The position numbers and the translations under genes are program-made. Source: Rhynchopus sp. YZ270_cl-10 (lineage: Eukaryota > Euglenozoa > Diplonemea > Diplonemida > Diplonemidae). Taken from it: a stretch of 64,000 nt of DNA. Below the pieces are notes generated by a model. That model searched no databases, was not told the origin of the DNA, and saw only the letters and a program-made list of their open reading frames with translations. Shown piece by piece: positions 1 to 10,600 of this stretch (its first letter is position 1; every line of letters begins with the position of its first letter). The stretch spans positions 1,178,001 to 1,242,000 of the forward strand of contig OZ037840.1 in the NCBI GenBank assembly GCA_964035575.1. The letters are read 5' to 3'.

Positions 1-96
1 TTTTTTTTCGCAAAGGGAAATTTCCCCTTGTACCAGAAAAACCGAAAAAAACGAAATGAAAACCGAAAAAAACCGAAATGTTAGGGTACCTTTTTT
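1..96. other. A-rich flank left of element A1
   Basis: Short A-rich stretch with degenerate AAAACCGAAAAA repeats. It ends in the TTTTTT (91-96) that is the left target-site duplication of the adjacent element. No gene is seen. Confidence 0.6.
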
Positions 97-760
97 CACG
101 GATGCTGCCAGATCTGGCCAGATCTCCAGATCTGGGCCTCCCAGATCTGGCCAGATCTGGAAATTTTTTTTTTTTTTTTGAAAAAAAAAATTTTCCCAGA
201 CGTCCCAGATCTGGCCAGATCTGGCCAAATCTGGGAGATCTGGGACGTCTGGGAAAATTTTTTTTTCCAGGTACCCCAATGACATAACGAAGTATCGCTT
301 GAAGTACCGTTCAATATACGTTGCTCGTGTGTGCAAGTTACGAAGTAGGACACACAAGGTATATCAAACGATAAATCAATCAGATAAACGTTACATCATT
401 GGAAAATTGTTGGCACCGCCCCCTGTCTTCGTATTTATTACGTCGACAGGCCAAACAGCGTTGGGCTCAGAAGAAGCAGTGCAAAACACTGGGGATCAAC
501 ATGAGAACCAACTCCCAACAACACAGGCTACCGAAGTAGCAGGTGGGGTGTTGCGGGTGTTTGGGGTGAAAGAAAATCGATTTTGGTAAGTTACAGCAGA
601 AAATTCTTAAGTTTGCACAATTGAGAAGGGTGTTACCACTGCCTAATATTATTCGTACATGTGAACCGGTAAGGTCGAGAAGGGTGGACACGGCATACAA
701 GTACAAGTACAAGTAAGACGTACCTTCTACAAAGGCTGAATTCGCAATTCTTAAGGGATT

Positions 761-1674
761 GAATTCAGCCCCCACGTGGTGTTTTTGAGAAAATCATTCC
801 ATGGTATACAGCTAATGGTTCCCGAAGAATGATTCGCCCCTCCTCGTTCATGCAAACTTAAGAAAATTCTGAAGTAACTACAACCTGGCGTGCGGGTACA
901 GATGCATTGCTTTGTTCTTTCCTCAAAGTCATGTGTGATCTCTCGGGTCTGTACTAAAGTCAGTAATTCCCTGAGAGCATCGTAGGGTATGGTTTCTTTA
1001 CTCAAACCTCTGAAAAAAAAGCCCGGATTTTTCTTATCAACACAGCGGAGGAGAAAAAAAAAAATGCAAAAAAAAAAAACTAAAAACTCTCTTTTCAAGA
1101 CTGTTCTGGCTTTTTTTTTCATTCATTTTCCGTCCAATAATATACGATACACAACAGCTTCTCCCCATTCACACAGAGGGATAGTTTCGATCTCAAAAAA
1201 AAACTGCAAGGTGGCTTTTCTCTATCGCAAAACCCTCTCCCCCTTATCCCTTTATATCATCCCCAAAAACCCCCAAATTAGAATATCCCACCTAACCGAA
1301 CCGATCGATGTGTGTTTGCAACCTTTTTATTTTTTTTATTTTTCTTTGCTCTCAAACACGTCTGTGGAGCCACAAGGTGCCACCCCATTTGACTCCCTTC
1401 GACACTGGGCAACCTGCGTGGAGGGAATACTCGTCCAGCGAAAAGTCGGGGCGCATATCGTAGAATCGAAGAATTCAGCCCCCACGTGGTGTTTTTGAGA
1501 AAATCATTCCATGGTATACAGCTAATGGTTCCCGAAGAATGATTCGCCCCTCCTCGTTCATGCAAACTTAAGAAAATTCTGAAGTAACTACAACCTGGCG
1601 TGCGGGTACAGATGCATTGCTTTGTTCTTTCCTCAAAGTCATGTGTGATCTCTCGGGTCTGTACTAAAGTCAGT
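761..1674. repeat. 204-bp direct duplication flanking a 506-bp insert in A1
   Basis: 761-964 and 1471-1674 read the same, starting at GAATTCAGCCCCCACG. The 506 bp between them (965-1470) are absent from A2, where the segment occurs once. The insert is T/A-rich and has no inverted ends or ORF I recognise. The geometry is too large for a target-site duplication and looks like template switching or unequal exchange between two related copies. Confidence 0.8.
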
Positions 1675-2255
1675 GTTTAGATAAGCATCCACTTGACTCG
1701 TTCTAACAACCGTTGAAATCTAGAACAAAACAATACACTGCCCCTTCTCACACCAAGCCGCCATGCTTCAAGAGCATGCCCTGGGCAAAAATTACTCTGA
1801 CAAAAATTGGTTTTCTGGGGGAACGCAATATTTTCTTGTGCCTAGTCCTCCGCAAGAGCAGAGGACAGACTTTCCGGATCCCGAAGTCGAATTTCTTGCA
1901 CTAGCTATGCTCCCTGGATTAAATGGCTATAGCAGTGACTGACTAAGAGTTTCATAATAATTAGGGTGGTCTATGGGGGTGGGTTAATGGAAAAGTTGGT
2001 ATATAAACCCGACTTTTACGATCGCCACCTGGTTTTCAAATAATTGCACCAGCTCTTCCGTCGGCACTGCTTCGCTGTCACGATGAAGGGTCGTCGGTTC
2101 GGGTACCTGTTAAGAGAAATTGAATGTAAAAGTAGAGACTACAACAAAAAAACAAACAAACAAACAAGAAGCCGCCCCGTACCCCTTAAACGTAAAAGTG
2201 ACATTTTTGTTGACAAAAAAAAAATAGCTAAAAAATAGCGGACATGTCGAAAAGG

Positions 2256-2330
2256 GAGAAAACCGGGGGGTTAAAAACATACCTTGCACTCGGCCCACTC
2301 TCCAGGTACAAAGAACATCACTGCACGACA
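2256..2330 (-). other. Exon-like segment and splice donor in A1 (possible captured gene fragment, part 1)
   Basis: On the minus strand a short open segment reads VPGEWAECK and is followed by a donor-like GTATGT. About 180 bp further on (near 2116) a pyrimidine-rich TTCTCTTAACAG acceptor precedes a second segment, VPEPTTLHRDSEAV. The same arrangement is on the plus strand in A2 (34500-34800) and diverged in H (46240-46670). It may be an exon-intron-exon fragment captured from a host gene; I do not recognise the protein. Confidence 0.3.
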
Positions 2331-2874
2331 AACCCACTACTACGATAGAAAATAACTATTTTTTACCGAACAGAAAGGTCGTTTTATTGATGAGTGTTTT
2401 CTGAGTGCACACTCAGTGGGGACAAAATGCAACACTTACCGAAAAAATTCTCCAATCGGACAAAAACCTTTCTAAACACCCAAAAAAAACACCTCAGTCC
2501 ACATCCGCTGGGGTCGCGAGATGGAAATATATGGTTTTACAGCTTTTGGGGGGTCTAGCGTGGGTCCCAGATGCATTTTGCAACGGGTCTGTGTGTGCCT
2601 CAACCGCTTCACAGTACCCTTTTTTGTAACTGAAAACGACGCATCCTGTACCTAAGTGCACTGAAGCCTTGCTTGCGTCCTCCTTCGTGGTTTTGGGCGT
2701 TCGCATGCGAGAATCATTATCGCATTCGCACATGTAATTCTCGCATCACGGAGAGGATTTTAGCGTTACGTGACCACAAAAAAAGTGCACAAAATTAGTT
2801 TGGTCAAAAATCACCTTGCACTTGTGAAGGCATTGCTAAGGAAATGTGAAATATGCGTGTTTTGGTACACAAAA

Positions 2875-3500
2875 GTGCGTTTTGGGTGGTTCTGAAGGGT
2901 CAAAACACCAAAAAAATGCGTTTTTTTGCATTTTTGGTCACCCAAGGACCCACTATTTTGGTTGATATTTTTTTTTTCCCTTTGCGAAAAAGTACCCAAA
3001 AAGCACGGCTATAAAAACGCTAAGGAAAAATCGATATTCATTTTTTGGGCAGAGAAGTGCGTTTTAGGTGCCCACAGATGGTCAAAACATCAAAAATTTT
3101 GTGTTTTTGGCATCTTTGGACACCCAAGGACCCACTATCAGGGGTGAATTTTTTTTGCCTGAGATTTGCCTTTGCCAAAAATCGAAAAAAAAAATTATGA
3201 AGGAAATTGCTAAGAAAAAGTCGAAATTGTGGGCCCCTGTAGTGCATATGGCGGTATCGTCAAAACACCCGACTCTTGCGTTTTTTTGCACTTTTTGGTG
3301 CACAAAAACCCTACTCAGGGGTCAAAATTTTCCCGGGAAAAAAAATTTTTTTTTCGAGATTTTTCAAAAATCGACTTGTCTTTGGTAAAAACCACGAAAT
3401 TTCGGGTGCGCGAAACCACGTTTTAGACCCCCACAGATGCTCAAAAGTGTCAAATTTTGCTTTTAACGGCCTCAAATCGTCGAAATTAGCCCAAAATAGG
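2875..3500. repeat. Degenerate ~180-bp tandem modules in A1
   Basis: Four diverged modules start near 2875, 3057, 3233 and 3419. Each has GTGCGTTTTxGGTG-like text, then a GGTCAAAACACC-like segment, a GCGTTTTTTTGCA-like segment and CACCCAAGGACCCACTA or a diverged form. Spacing is about 176-186 bp. A2 has the same modules inverted at 33330-33950. Single modules recur at 14085-14300 and 48000-48290. Confidence 0.7.
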
Positions 3501-3760
3501 GGCGAAAAAAAAAATTCGAGAGTCCCTTTCCCTGGGAGACAATAGCCAGAAATCTGAGAAAAAAAAAAAAATGGCCAGATTTCCAGATCTGGCCAGATCT
3601 GGGGTTTTTTTTTTTTTTTTGAAAAAAAAAATTTCCCAGATTCCCAGATCTGGCCAGATCTGGCCAGATCTGGAAACAAGATCTCCACATCTGGAAAACG
3701 AGCCAGATCTGGGAAATTGGCCCCCAAATCTGGCCAGATCTGGCAGCATCCGTGTTTTTT

Positions 3761-4545
3761 GGTCGATTTCGTTTTTTTTCCAAAGGGGGGACCCTTTGGT
3801 CGCCGAAATTCCCCAGCCAAATTTGGTCGCAAAATCGGCCGATTTTTCAAAAATCTCAAAAAAAAAAAAAAAAAAAAATTTTTTTTTTTTTTTCACAAGT
3901 GTTTTTGAGGCCTGCTCACTACACCCTAGGTACCCTTCTGAGACCAAAAAGTCAAAAAAAGCATGAATTGGGCTGTTTTGAGCATCTAGAGTTTATTCCC
4001 CAGCCATTTTCTGTACCACCAGTGCACTTTGTATTTTTTTTTTTTTTTTTTTTTGGTGTTGTTCAACTTAGCCCAAGGCTCGACTTTTTTTTTTCCACAT
4101 CAAACTGGACAGGGCGAGGGGGGTACGTTTACTATGCACATGAAAAGCACTTGGTCCGAGCGAAGCGAGGGCCAGATGTCTTACAATCTGTACAGTGCCG
4201 GTTAGTTAGAACGAGGCACAAAAGTGAACAAAACTAGAGATGGATTGTTATTGTCATCAGCACAGTCAGCACCATTGACAATTGAGGAAAAATGGAGTAT
4301 TAACATGGGAGAGGCAGGGGAGAAGACAGACTGTCCAGTCAGTGTGGTTTTACTTAGCGTTCCAGTTTGGTACCCAGCTGGTTCTGGAGGGGGGGGGGGA
4401 TGTTTTCTTTTTACAATACGAAGTTCCGTTCTTGTCACAACAAGCGTCCTTTTTGTTCTTTTTGTCCTTGTAGTCTTTTTTGATAGGGTAATTAACGCCA
4501 TTAGCGGTCACTCATGGAACTCGTATGGGAGGGGCTGGGGGGGGG
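3761..4545. other. No gene: homopolymer-rich repeat DNA
   Basis: Contains A and T runs (3858-3893, 4028-4054), a CCTAGGTACC and AT-rich filler. No ORF with recognisable domains is seen. Confidence 0.5.
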
Positions 4546-4553
4546 GGGGGAGG

Positions 4554-5395
4554 TAAGAATACCCCTTGTCCTTTTTCGTCCTCTACGTCTTTTTCGTCTT
4601 TTTCGTCCTTTTTCGATCCGGGAAAAAGGACGAAAAAGGACAAAAAAGGACGGTGGTGTAAGGTGTACAGGAAAATCACCAGGAAAATCACCGGTTCACC
4701 CGAAAAAAAAAAATCCCCCCAAATAATATTTTCTTGGGAAAAAGTCGAATCCCTTGTATTAGGCGAAATGTTTTGAAAACATGCCACCTATCCACAACCA
4801 GCTTCCCGCTCTCCAGAAGTGCGGGGATCTCAGTTTTTGGGAGAGGTTCCCGTTTGTGCAGAAGTGCTCTACGACAGAAGACATCAGGTACATGGAACAA
4901 GACTCCGCGAGGATTGTCCACATTCTTCCAATGTTCTGGGCTTTGAAACAGGTGTTCAATACCTGACCTGCACCTGAAGGGGAAGTTGCTGGGCACAAAA
5001 AATGCAAGAAGTCCGGAGATGAACGAGAGAAGTACAACCTGGAAACCGGCCGCTGTGTTCTTGCCACCATCTTGTCCCCTACCTGCTACACCCTGATAAA
5101 TAAGGCAAGGTCCCTCGTGGGGTTTTGGAAAGTGCCTTGAGGCTTTCAATCCAAAGACGCTCATGGATCAGGCAGAAAAAGCAGTGGAGTGTTTTATTAC
5201 TTTTTGTAAACTTAAAAACGCAGGTGTCAACTATCAGTGGGTTGTGAGACGATTCTTTGTACCAGGAACGTGAGGAGTAACTTAGTCACTGTACATTATT
5301 ACCAATGTCCCTTTTCGTCCTTTTTCGTCCTTTTTTGTCCTTTTTCGTCCTTTTTCGTCCTTTTTGAAAAATCGTAGAGGACAGGGGGGTTCTTA
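4554..5395 (+). mobile_element. Deletion derivative of hAT-2, with 8-bp TSD
   Basis: Ends are TAAGAATACCCCTTGTCC on the left and the matching TTCTTA on the right. Both flanks carry GGGGGAGG (4546-4553 and 5396-5403), the 8-bp duplication typical of hAT. Subterminal GTCCTTTTTC arrays (4567-4650, 5308-5372) match hAT-2 at 40215-42853. The interior keeps only about 400 bp of transposase sequence, so it is an 842-bp internally deleted, non-autonomous copy that moved with hAT-2 transposase. Confidence 0.93.
4781..5192 (+). pseudogene. hAT-2 transposase fragment
   Basis: The translation reads PALQKCGDLSFWERF, then IRYMEQDSARIVHILPMFWA, then GHKKCKKSGDEREKYN and VLATILSPTCY. This parallels the central to C-terminal part of the intact hAT-2 transposase (PALQKFGDLAFWEKF, IRYMEQDSARIGHILPMFWA, GHKKCKKARDEREKYY). 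A TGA interrupts it just after the WALKQVFN block, and the frame shifts before the LMDQAEKAV block near 5160. The zinc finger, the catalytic Asp residues and the C-terminal dimerisation block are missing. Confidence 0.88.
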
Positions 5396-5403
5396 GGGGG
5401 AGG

Positions 5404-5647
5404 GAGGGAGGGGAAAGGGAATTCACAGATTACCAAACACATCATCTTACTCACGAGTCCTTGCGTCACTCACGGCCATTCTGAGCGAGGACTAGATGCA
5501 GTTCAGCAAAAATCTAGACAAACAGGTCTCTAAAGAAGAGGGGTGGGGGAAAAGAAAAGGGAAGAAACGAGTGTTGCTACACACAAAAGAAAAGGTGGGG
5601 GGGGGGGGGGGGGTCTAAAAACGAATCTAATGCTGGCCGCTTTCCTC
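5404..5647. other. No gene: G-rich spacer
   Basis: Purine-rich spacer with a run of G at 5597-5612. It may include the 3' limit of the LINE, but no target-site duplication is visible. Confidence 0.4.
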
Positions 5648-6214
5648 CTAAGCAGCCATCCTACGGAGCAGCTCCTTGGCGTTCCGGAACCGCTCCGTCT
5701 CTCTCTTCTCCCGTCTCCCGTCACCGCTCACCTGCCTCTCCTCCCACCACTCCTGCAGGTCCTGCAGCGCTCTCTCCGGACTCAGGGGGGTGCTGCCCTG
5801 CTTCTGCCCACGCTCGGGGTAGAAGTGCCTCCGCCACTCATCTACACTGGCGGGCACAGTCTCTCCATACCTCGCACAGGAAGCTACCTCCACAGGGGCG
5901 TCAGATCCTGCTGGGTGGGCGGTGGGTGCTCGCCTTTTGGCCGCAGCCTTCTCTGCGCGTTTTTCGGCGACGCGCTGCTCCGCCTGTTCCCTCCTCTTCC
6001 TGGCGGATGCTTCCTTCCATGCACCCTTTTTGGCCGACCCCTCCTTTAATTCGCACAGGATAGCTGATGGCTTTTGTTGTTGAAAGCTGGTCCTCATTGC
6101 GGTCATTGTCGGTGCGGCGTTCTCGGTCATGTTAGTGTCGTGGTTGGTGTCGGCAACGTCGTCGTCGTTGTTGTCAGTGTTGGTGTCGTTGTTGGTGTCG
6201 TTGTTGTTGTTCAC
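5648..6214 (-). CDS. Hypothetical charged protein downstream of the LINE ORF
   Basis: A 188-aa reading frame on the same strand as, and 1.4 kb downstream of, the LINE polyprotein. The first ~30 residues are an Asn/Asp/Thr low-complexity run encoded by GTT/GTC-type triplets. Residues ~60-95 are a Lys/Glu/Ala/Arg-rich, probably helical or coiled-coil, segment (EQAEQRVAEKRAEKAAAKRR). A Trp-rich tail follows (LQDLQEWWEER). No domain is recognised. It could be a second product of the LINE, a host gene fragment, or a chance frame. The composition bias and lack of a homologue in the window keep confidence low. Confidence 0.3.
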   Translation of the reverse strand: MNNNNDTNNDTNTDNNDDDVADTNHDTNMTENAAPTMTAMRTSFQQQKPSAILCELKEGSAKKGAWKEASARKRREQAEQRVAEKRAEKAAAKRRAPTAHPAGSDAPVEVASCARYGETVPASVDEWRRHFYPERGQKQGSTPLSPERALQDLQEWWEERQVSGDGRREKRETERFRNAKELLRRMAA

Positions 6215-7616
6215 TTGTCCCCTTTGCCCTCCTCCCCTGAAGAAGAAGTGGGGAGGCGCAGGTCAGGCTGAGGACCTTTCCGCTGCTAGCCGTCCTACAC
6301 CCTTTTTACACATACCTGGGGTGTTTCCGACCAGCAGCCCCTCGGTCTCCTGGTTGTGTCCTTTTCAGACACGCCCTTCCACCGAGAGCACAGCTCACTA
6401 CCACCCGTTGGCTTCTTCCGTATCACAGAAACTTCCGAAGTCCGCGGGGTGTGTAACTCACTGTGGCCCGACTGTACATTGAGCCCTCTGCTTGAGAGGA
6501 CCGGCTGGTGACCCAGTCTGTAGCGATCCCATGCGTCCCAGTTTGTGGTTTCACGCACTGGTGGGACACAGCCAGCTCGCGCTGACCACTCCAGTCGCCC
6601 GGAGGTGGAACCGACGGTCTGAACCGCATGAATCTGCCGACCCAATGCGATCTTTGACCGTTAGCCAGCCGATTACTCGACCTGACCTCTGCTCGGCAAG
6701 TTGGTCACGCCTGTCTGCAGGGGAGTGACTCCCCACAAGTATGCATCCGACACAACTCCCTAACAGATTCACCAGCCTAGCCTGTTCACATCCCAACCGT
6801 CGCGGTTATGTCACCACTCACTAGTGTCGGAGTCTGTTACATGTGAGCCACAACATCGAACGAGTGCTGCTCACAAAGGCACCACCGCAGCAAATAGCGG
6901 TGCAGTTGCTTGCAGTCGTCGAGTGTGCTCACCATGTGGGTAGTCCCTGACTACACCGGCCTCTCTCTCCCTAGAGGCCGTTGCAACGGTCACCCAGACT
7001 CCAACGCGGACAGGAGTGGCTACAGAAGTCTTTGATGGGGGCTTTTACATGGGAGGCACACCCTGACCTGGACGGACCAGTTCTGTGGCTGTGGATCACC
7101 CCTGTGGATTCAAACAGTGGACGCACCCGGTGCGTCACTGCAGACACCCAGCCAAGGTCCAGGGAGGACGACATCTCCTGAGCGTACCGACAGCATCCGT
7201 GAAGTCCCGAAGGCCAACGCAGCCGCTGCAGACGTTCGGAAGAAGCGCCTCACCCATCGTAGATAGCCCTGACAGCAGCCACAAGCGTGCAGTAAAAACC
7301 ACACAATGCAGATACAGCAGTCACCCAGTGAGATGGTCCAGGTCCCCGTCAGCAAGCCGCCATTGGCAACTACCAAACACCAACCTCTCAGCCACCCCTG
7401 TGTGTCCTTTGCTAGTGTGTGTTGACATACCTGGAATTCCGGATGCTAGGTGAGGACTGTCGTCCCCGTACCACGCACCACCCACTGTCTCCGTGGAGCA
7501 GCCCGGGTGATGCGCCGACTAGGAGGTTACACGCCAGACGTTGTCTCGTCTGCTGGTCAACGGGGCAACAAACCCACCAGGGTCCCCTCTCGGGAACGCA
7601 CGCCTCCTGTTAGCAG
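6215..7616 (-). other. No long ORF: probable LINE 3' untranslated region
   Basis: 1.4 kb between the stop of the LINE ORF (minus strand) and the 188-aa frame. Base composition is balanced and no reading frame with recognisable domains exists on either strand. Its position downstream of a non-LTR retrotransposon ORF suggests a long 3' UTR. I saw no poly(A) tail. Confidence 0.4.
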
Positions 7617-10600
7617 CTACCCGTCGGGGGGCCTAATCCCCTGGGAGCTGTTGTTGTTGTTGTTGCTGTTGCTGTTGCTGTTGCTGCGCCTTTCCATCTC
7701 CATGCGGCTGGACTCGAAGGCCTCATCCAACTCCTCTTCCTTAATCTCTACCTCGGCCAGTGGGGGTGCTGGGTTGCTGTTGTTGTAAAAGCTACCTCCC
7801 TGGCTGGTGGTCGATGTAGAAGGAGTGGTGGTGGCTCTGCGCCTGCGTGCTGCACATTTAGCGCCCTCCCCTGCGCAGGCCTCATTAGTACACCACTTGA
7901 GTGGGCACGCCGAACAGAACCAATGTGCAATGCTGTCCTCGAATACCGCAGCGCAGCCCTCGCACGTCACCATCTCTCCGTCTCTATCCTGCCTGTCACC
8001 CATGTACGACAGCGTTCCGGTGTTCATGCACTGCATCTCCACAGGGGGGATTTGTGGCTCCATCTTCATCATCATCCCCCTCGCCACTGCACCTACCACT
8101 AGAGGGGAGTAGTGCCCGGCGCCCACCGGTCCTTCGTGTAGCAGGGCTATCGCACCTCGTGGGGCTGCCGCCGGTCTCAGGAATGTCGTCTTGCTGTCCG
8201 CCCGCACCACCGCCACAACTATCTGTAATGCACGGGAGAGACCAGCCAACGCCGTCACGTCCGCCCACGAACGAGTGTCCGGACTCCCCTCCACGCTCAT
8301 CCAGCGCACCCACGACCCGAAAGTCGGTTCCGCCGAGTTCGCCAGGTCCCTGTCCTGCTTGACCCTCGTCACTGCAAGCTTCCGCAGGTCCCCAGAGGAG
8401 ATGTCCCTCCACTCCCGTAGCAGCCACCTGACTGCATCAAAGGCGCAGTCCCCGACAGTGAACGGCACTGTTACCGTTGGGACTGTCATCCCGAGGGTGT
8501 TCCAAAGTTCTTCGTGGAACGTCTGTGGTCGAGTTGCGCTCCCATCCGCCGGGTTAGGGCAAGGTGGAGGGTCAGGGTGCTCCGCAGGCTCTTCGGGGTT
8601 CAGTGCGGACACGTCGATATCGAATAGACCGTCGTCTGGTGCATAATCTATGGGAGGCAGGTGGTCGGGAGGAAGTCGGAAGTGTTCGTCCTCACCTGGC
8701 AACGGCGCGACGTCCACCTCTATCCTCTCCCTGAGCGCGCCTGCTGTGTCCCCGCGCAGACACCCTCTGTCCATCGCTGACTTGCCAATCATCCGCTGCA
8801 GCGTAGTGCCCATCCCCCACGCCCAACGACGCGACATCTCCTGCTTGCTGCCCAGCTTCCTGTCGGCTGCGAAGCGTAGCATTTGCGTCCAGATTGTGGA
8901 TGCCGCAGGCCCGAACCCTCCCGTCGTCTCCAACGCGAATGGAGTGAAGGTGATCCGTGCAGCAATGCAGGCGGCCTGGTGCTTCCCCCTCTTCGCCGCC
9001 TCCGCCTTCGTTGCCGTGTACCCCTTGGCCACCGCAGCACCCTGCACCATCGACTTGCACGTCGGGGTCCACACTGTCACGTCAATGGCCCGCCCCCGCG
9101 ACTCGCCCACCCCCGTGGACAGGAAGAGGTCTGCTGGCTTCTTGTTCCCCAGTACCAGGTGTTGGGGTTCGAGAGTGGGGCCTAGACCTGCTTCGTTCGC
9201 AACGGAGTAGACGAAGTCGCGTACTGCGTTGTGCCTCAGAATGCGGTGTCCTCCCATCTTGCAGGCGAAAATGTGGTCGCCTCTCGCGTCCATGGCCTGC
9301 CCACACTGCCTGCACTGGACCCCGTCTGCGAAGAGAGGTAGGTGCATGCGGATCCTGCAGACCGCCTGGAACTGCTCCGGGGGGATGTGGTGTTCCCACG
9401 TTGGGGGCGCCATGAGCCACGCGCCTGCATGCGGAAGGGAGAGGGAGTTCATCCGTGCCCGATCAGCCGCATCACCCTCCAGGTACAGTCGCCGCAGCTG
9501 TTCTTCGAGGATTCCTGCCGATAGCTCCCTTTGTCGCACAGGGGTGGCTGGTCTCACCAGAGGGTCTACTTTGTCTGCTTCTGCTACATGTCGGTTGTGC
9601 TCCGTCGCAGTCTCTTTCCACCCTTCCGCATCCCATTGGAACTCCGGGTCTAGCACCTTACACAACTCATGTAGCCCGCTCCGCGACCCCATCGCCGCGG
9701 CCGTCCAGTGGTCACGGATGCGACGGACTCCCATGCCTCCAGCTCTGCAGGGAAGTGCTGCCTGACGACGTGCCATCTCTGGGAGAAGCCCTTCCGTGTC
9801 ACCCATCAACGAGGCGAGCGCAGCGTCGACCTCCTTGTCGTACTCCTTGAGGTACTGATGAGTACACGCATGTCCGATAGCACGCATGTAAAACACCATC
9901 CTCGCGAAGCCTTCACACTGGCGAAGAAGCGTCAACCCGACCTGTACGTCCTTGAGGTCCTTGAGGAGGCGGAGCTGCTCAGCGAACTCCTTCACCTGCT
10001 TGTCCATGTAGGACTCGCAAAACTCGTCGTCACCGATAGGCGCCCCCAAGAACGCGAACCCACCGTACTGCACCTTCATGGCCTTGCCCTCACATGCTGC
10101 GCACGCACCGTCGTCCGGGTATCCATGGGCACACACTGGCAAGCCCGCCTGTGCTAGGTCACGTGGCGTCTGCTGTCCTAGCGCAATCACCTCGCATTTC
10201 GCCAGCTTCACCCGCAGACCCATCGCCAGGCTCCGCTCCTGCACCAGCTTCAACGCCCGTCCCACTGCTTCGGGTGGGCCCATGATGGTCCCGTCGTCCA
10301 GGTACCACAAGCTGGCATCAATCCCCGGCATCGCCTTCACCTCCTCCGTCAGTTCCTTGATCCCTAGGGAGAAAAGAAGCGGTCCTGCCGGGTCACCCTG
10401 CTGTGCCCCTCGTTGCGACTGGATGAGGTCGTCGCCGTGCAGGAGGGAAGTCGGCCTGCCGTAACACCACTCGATCCATGGGGAGATGGTGGGGAGGTAC
10501 TTTCGAGTAGCCGCGAGGAAGGTGGACCGGTGGATGCTGTTGAAAGCGTTTTCATAGTCCACGAGGACTATCACCTTGTTCTTCCCTAGGTTGCGTTTCA

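Larger units (their letters stand above)
97..3754 (-). mobile_element. Non-autonomous TIR element A1 (CACGG ends, 6-bp TSD)
   Basis: The element starts CACGGATGCTGCCAGATCTG and ends with its reverse complement. It is flanked by TTTTTT at 91-96 and 3755-3760, a 6-bp target-site duplication on both sides. Each end carries a subterminal array of the palindrome CCAGATCTGG interrupted by A and T runs. A second copy (A2, 33071-36020) lies in the opposite orientation and is nearly identical. A1 is 708 bp longer, almost entirely because of a 710-bp insertion/duplication at 761-1674. The body has no long ORF and no transposase motif. The 6-bp duplication and CACG ends fit no superfamily I can name with confidence. 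Near-identity of the two copies implies recent movement. Confidence 0.9.

Noticed and set aside
761-1674. LTR pair of a small retroelement
   Set aside because: The 204-bp duplication has no inverted end dinucleotides, primer site or coding interior, and lies wholly inside the A body.
97-3754. A1 as a CACTA (CMC) transposon
   Set aside because: The CACGG end is similar, but exact 6-bp target duplications at A1, A2 and L disagree with the 2-3 bp of that superfamily.
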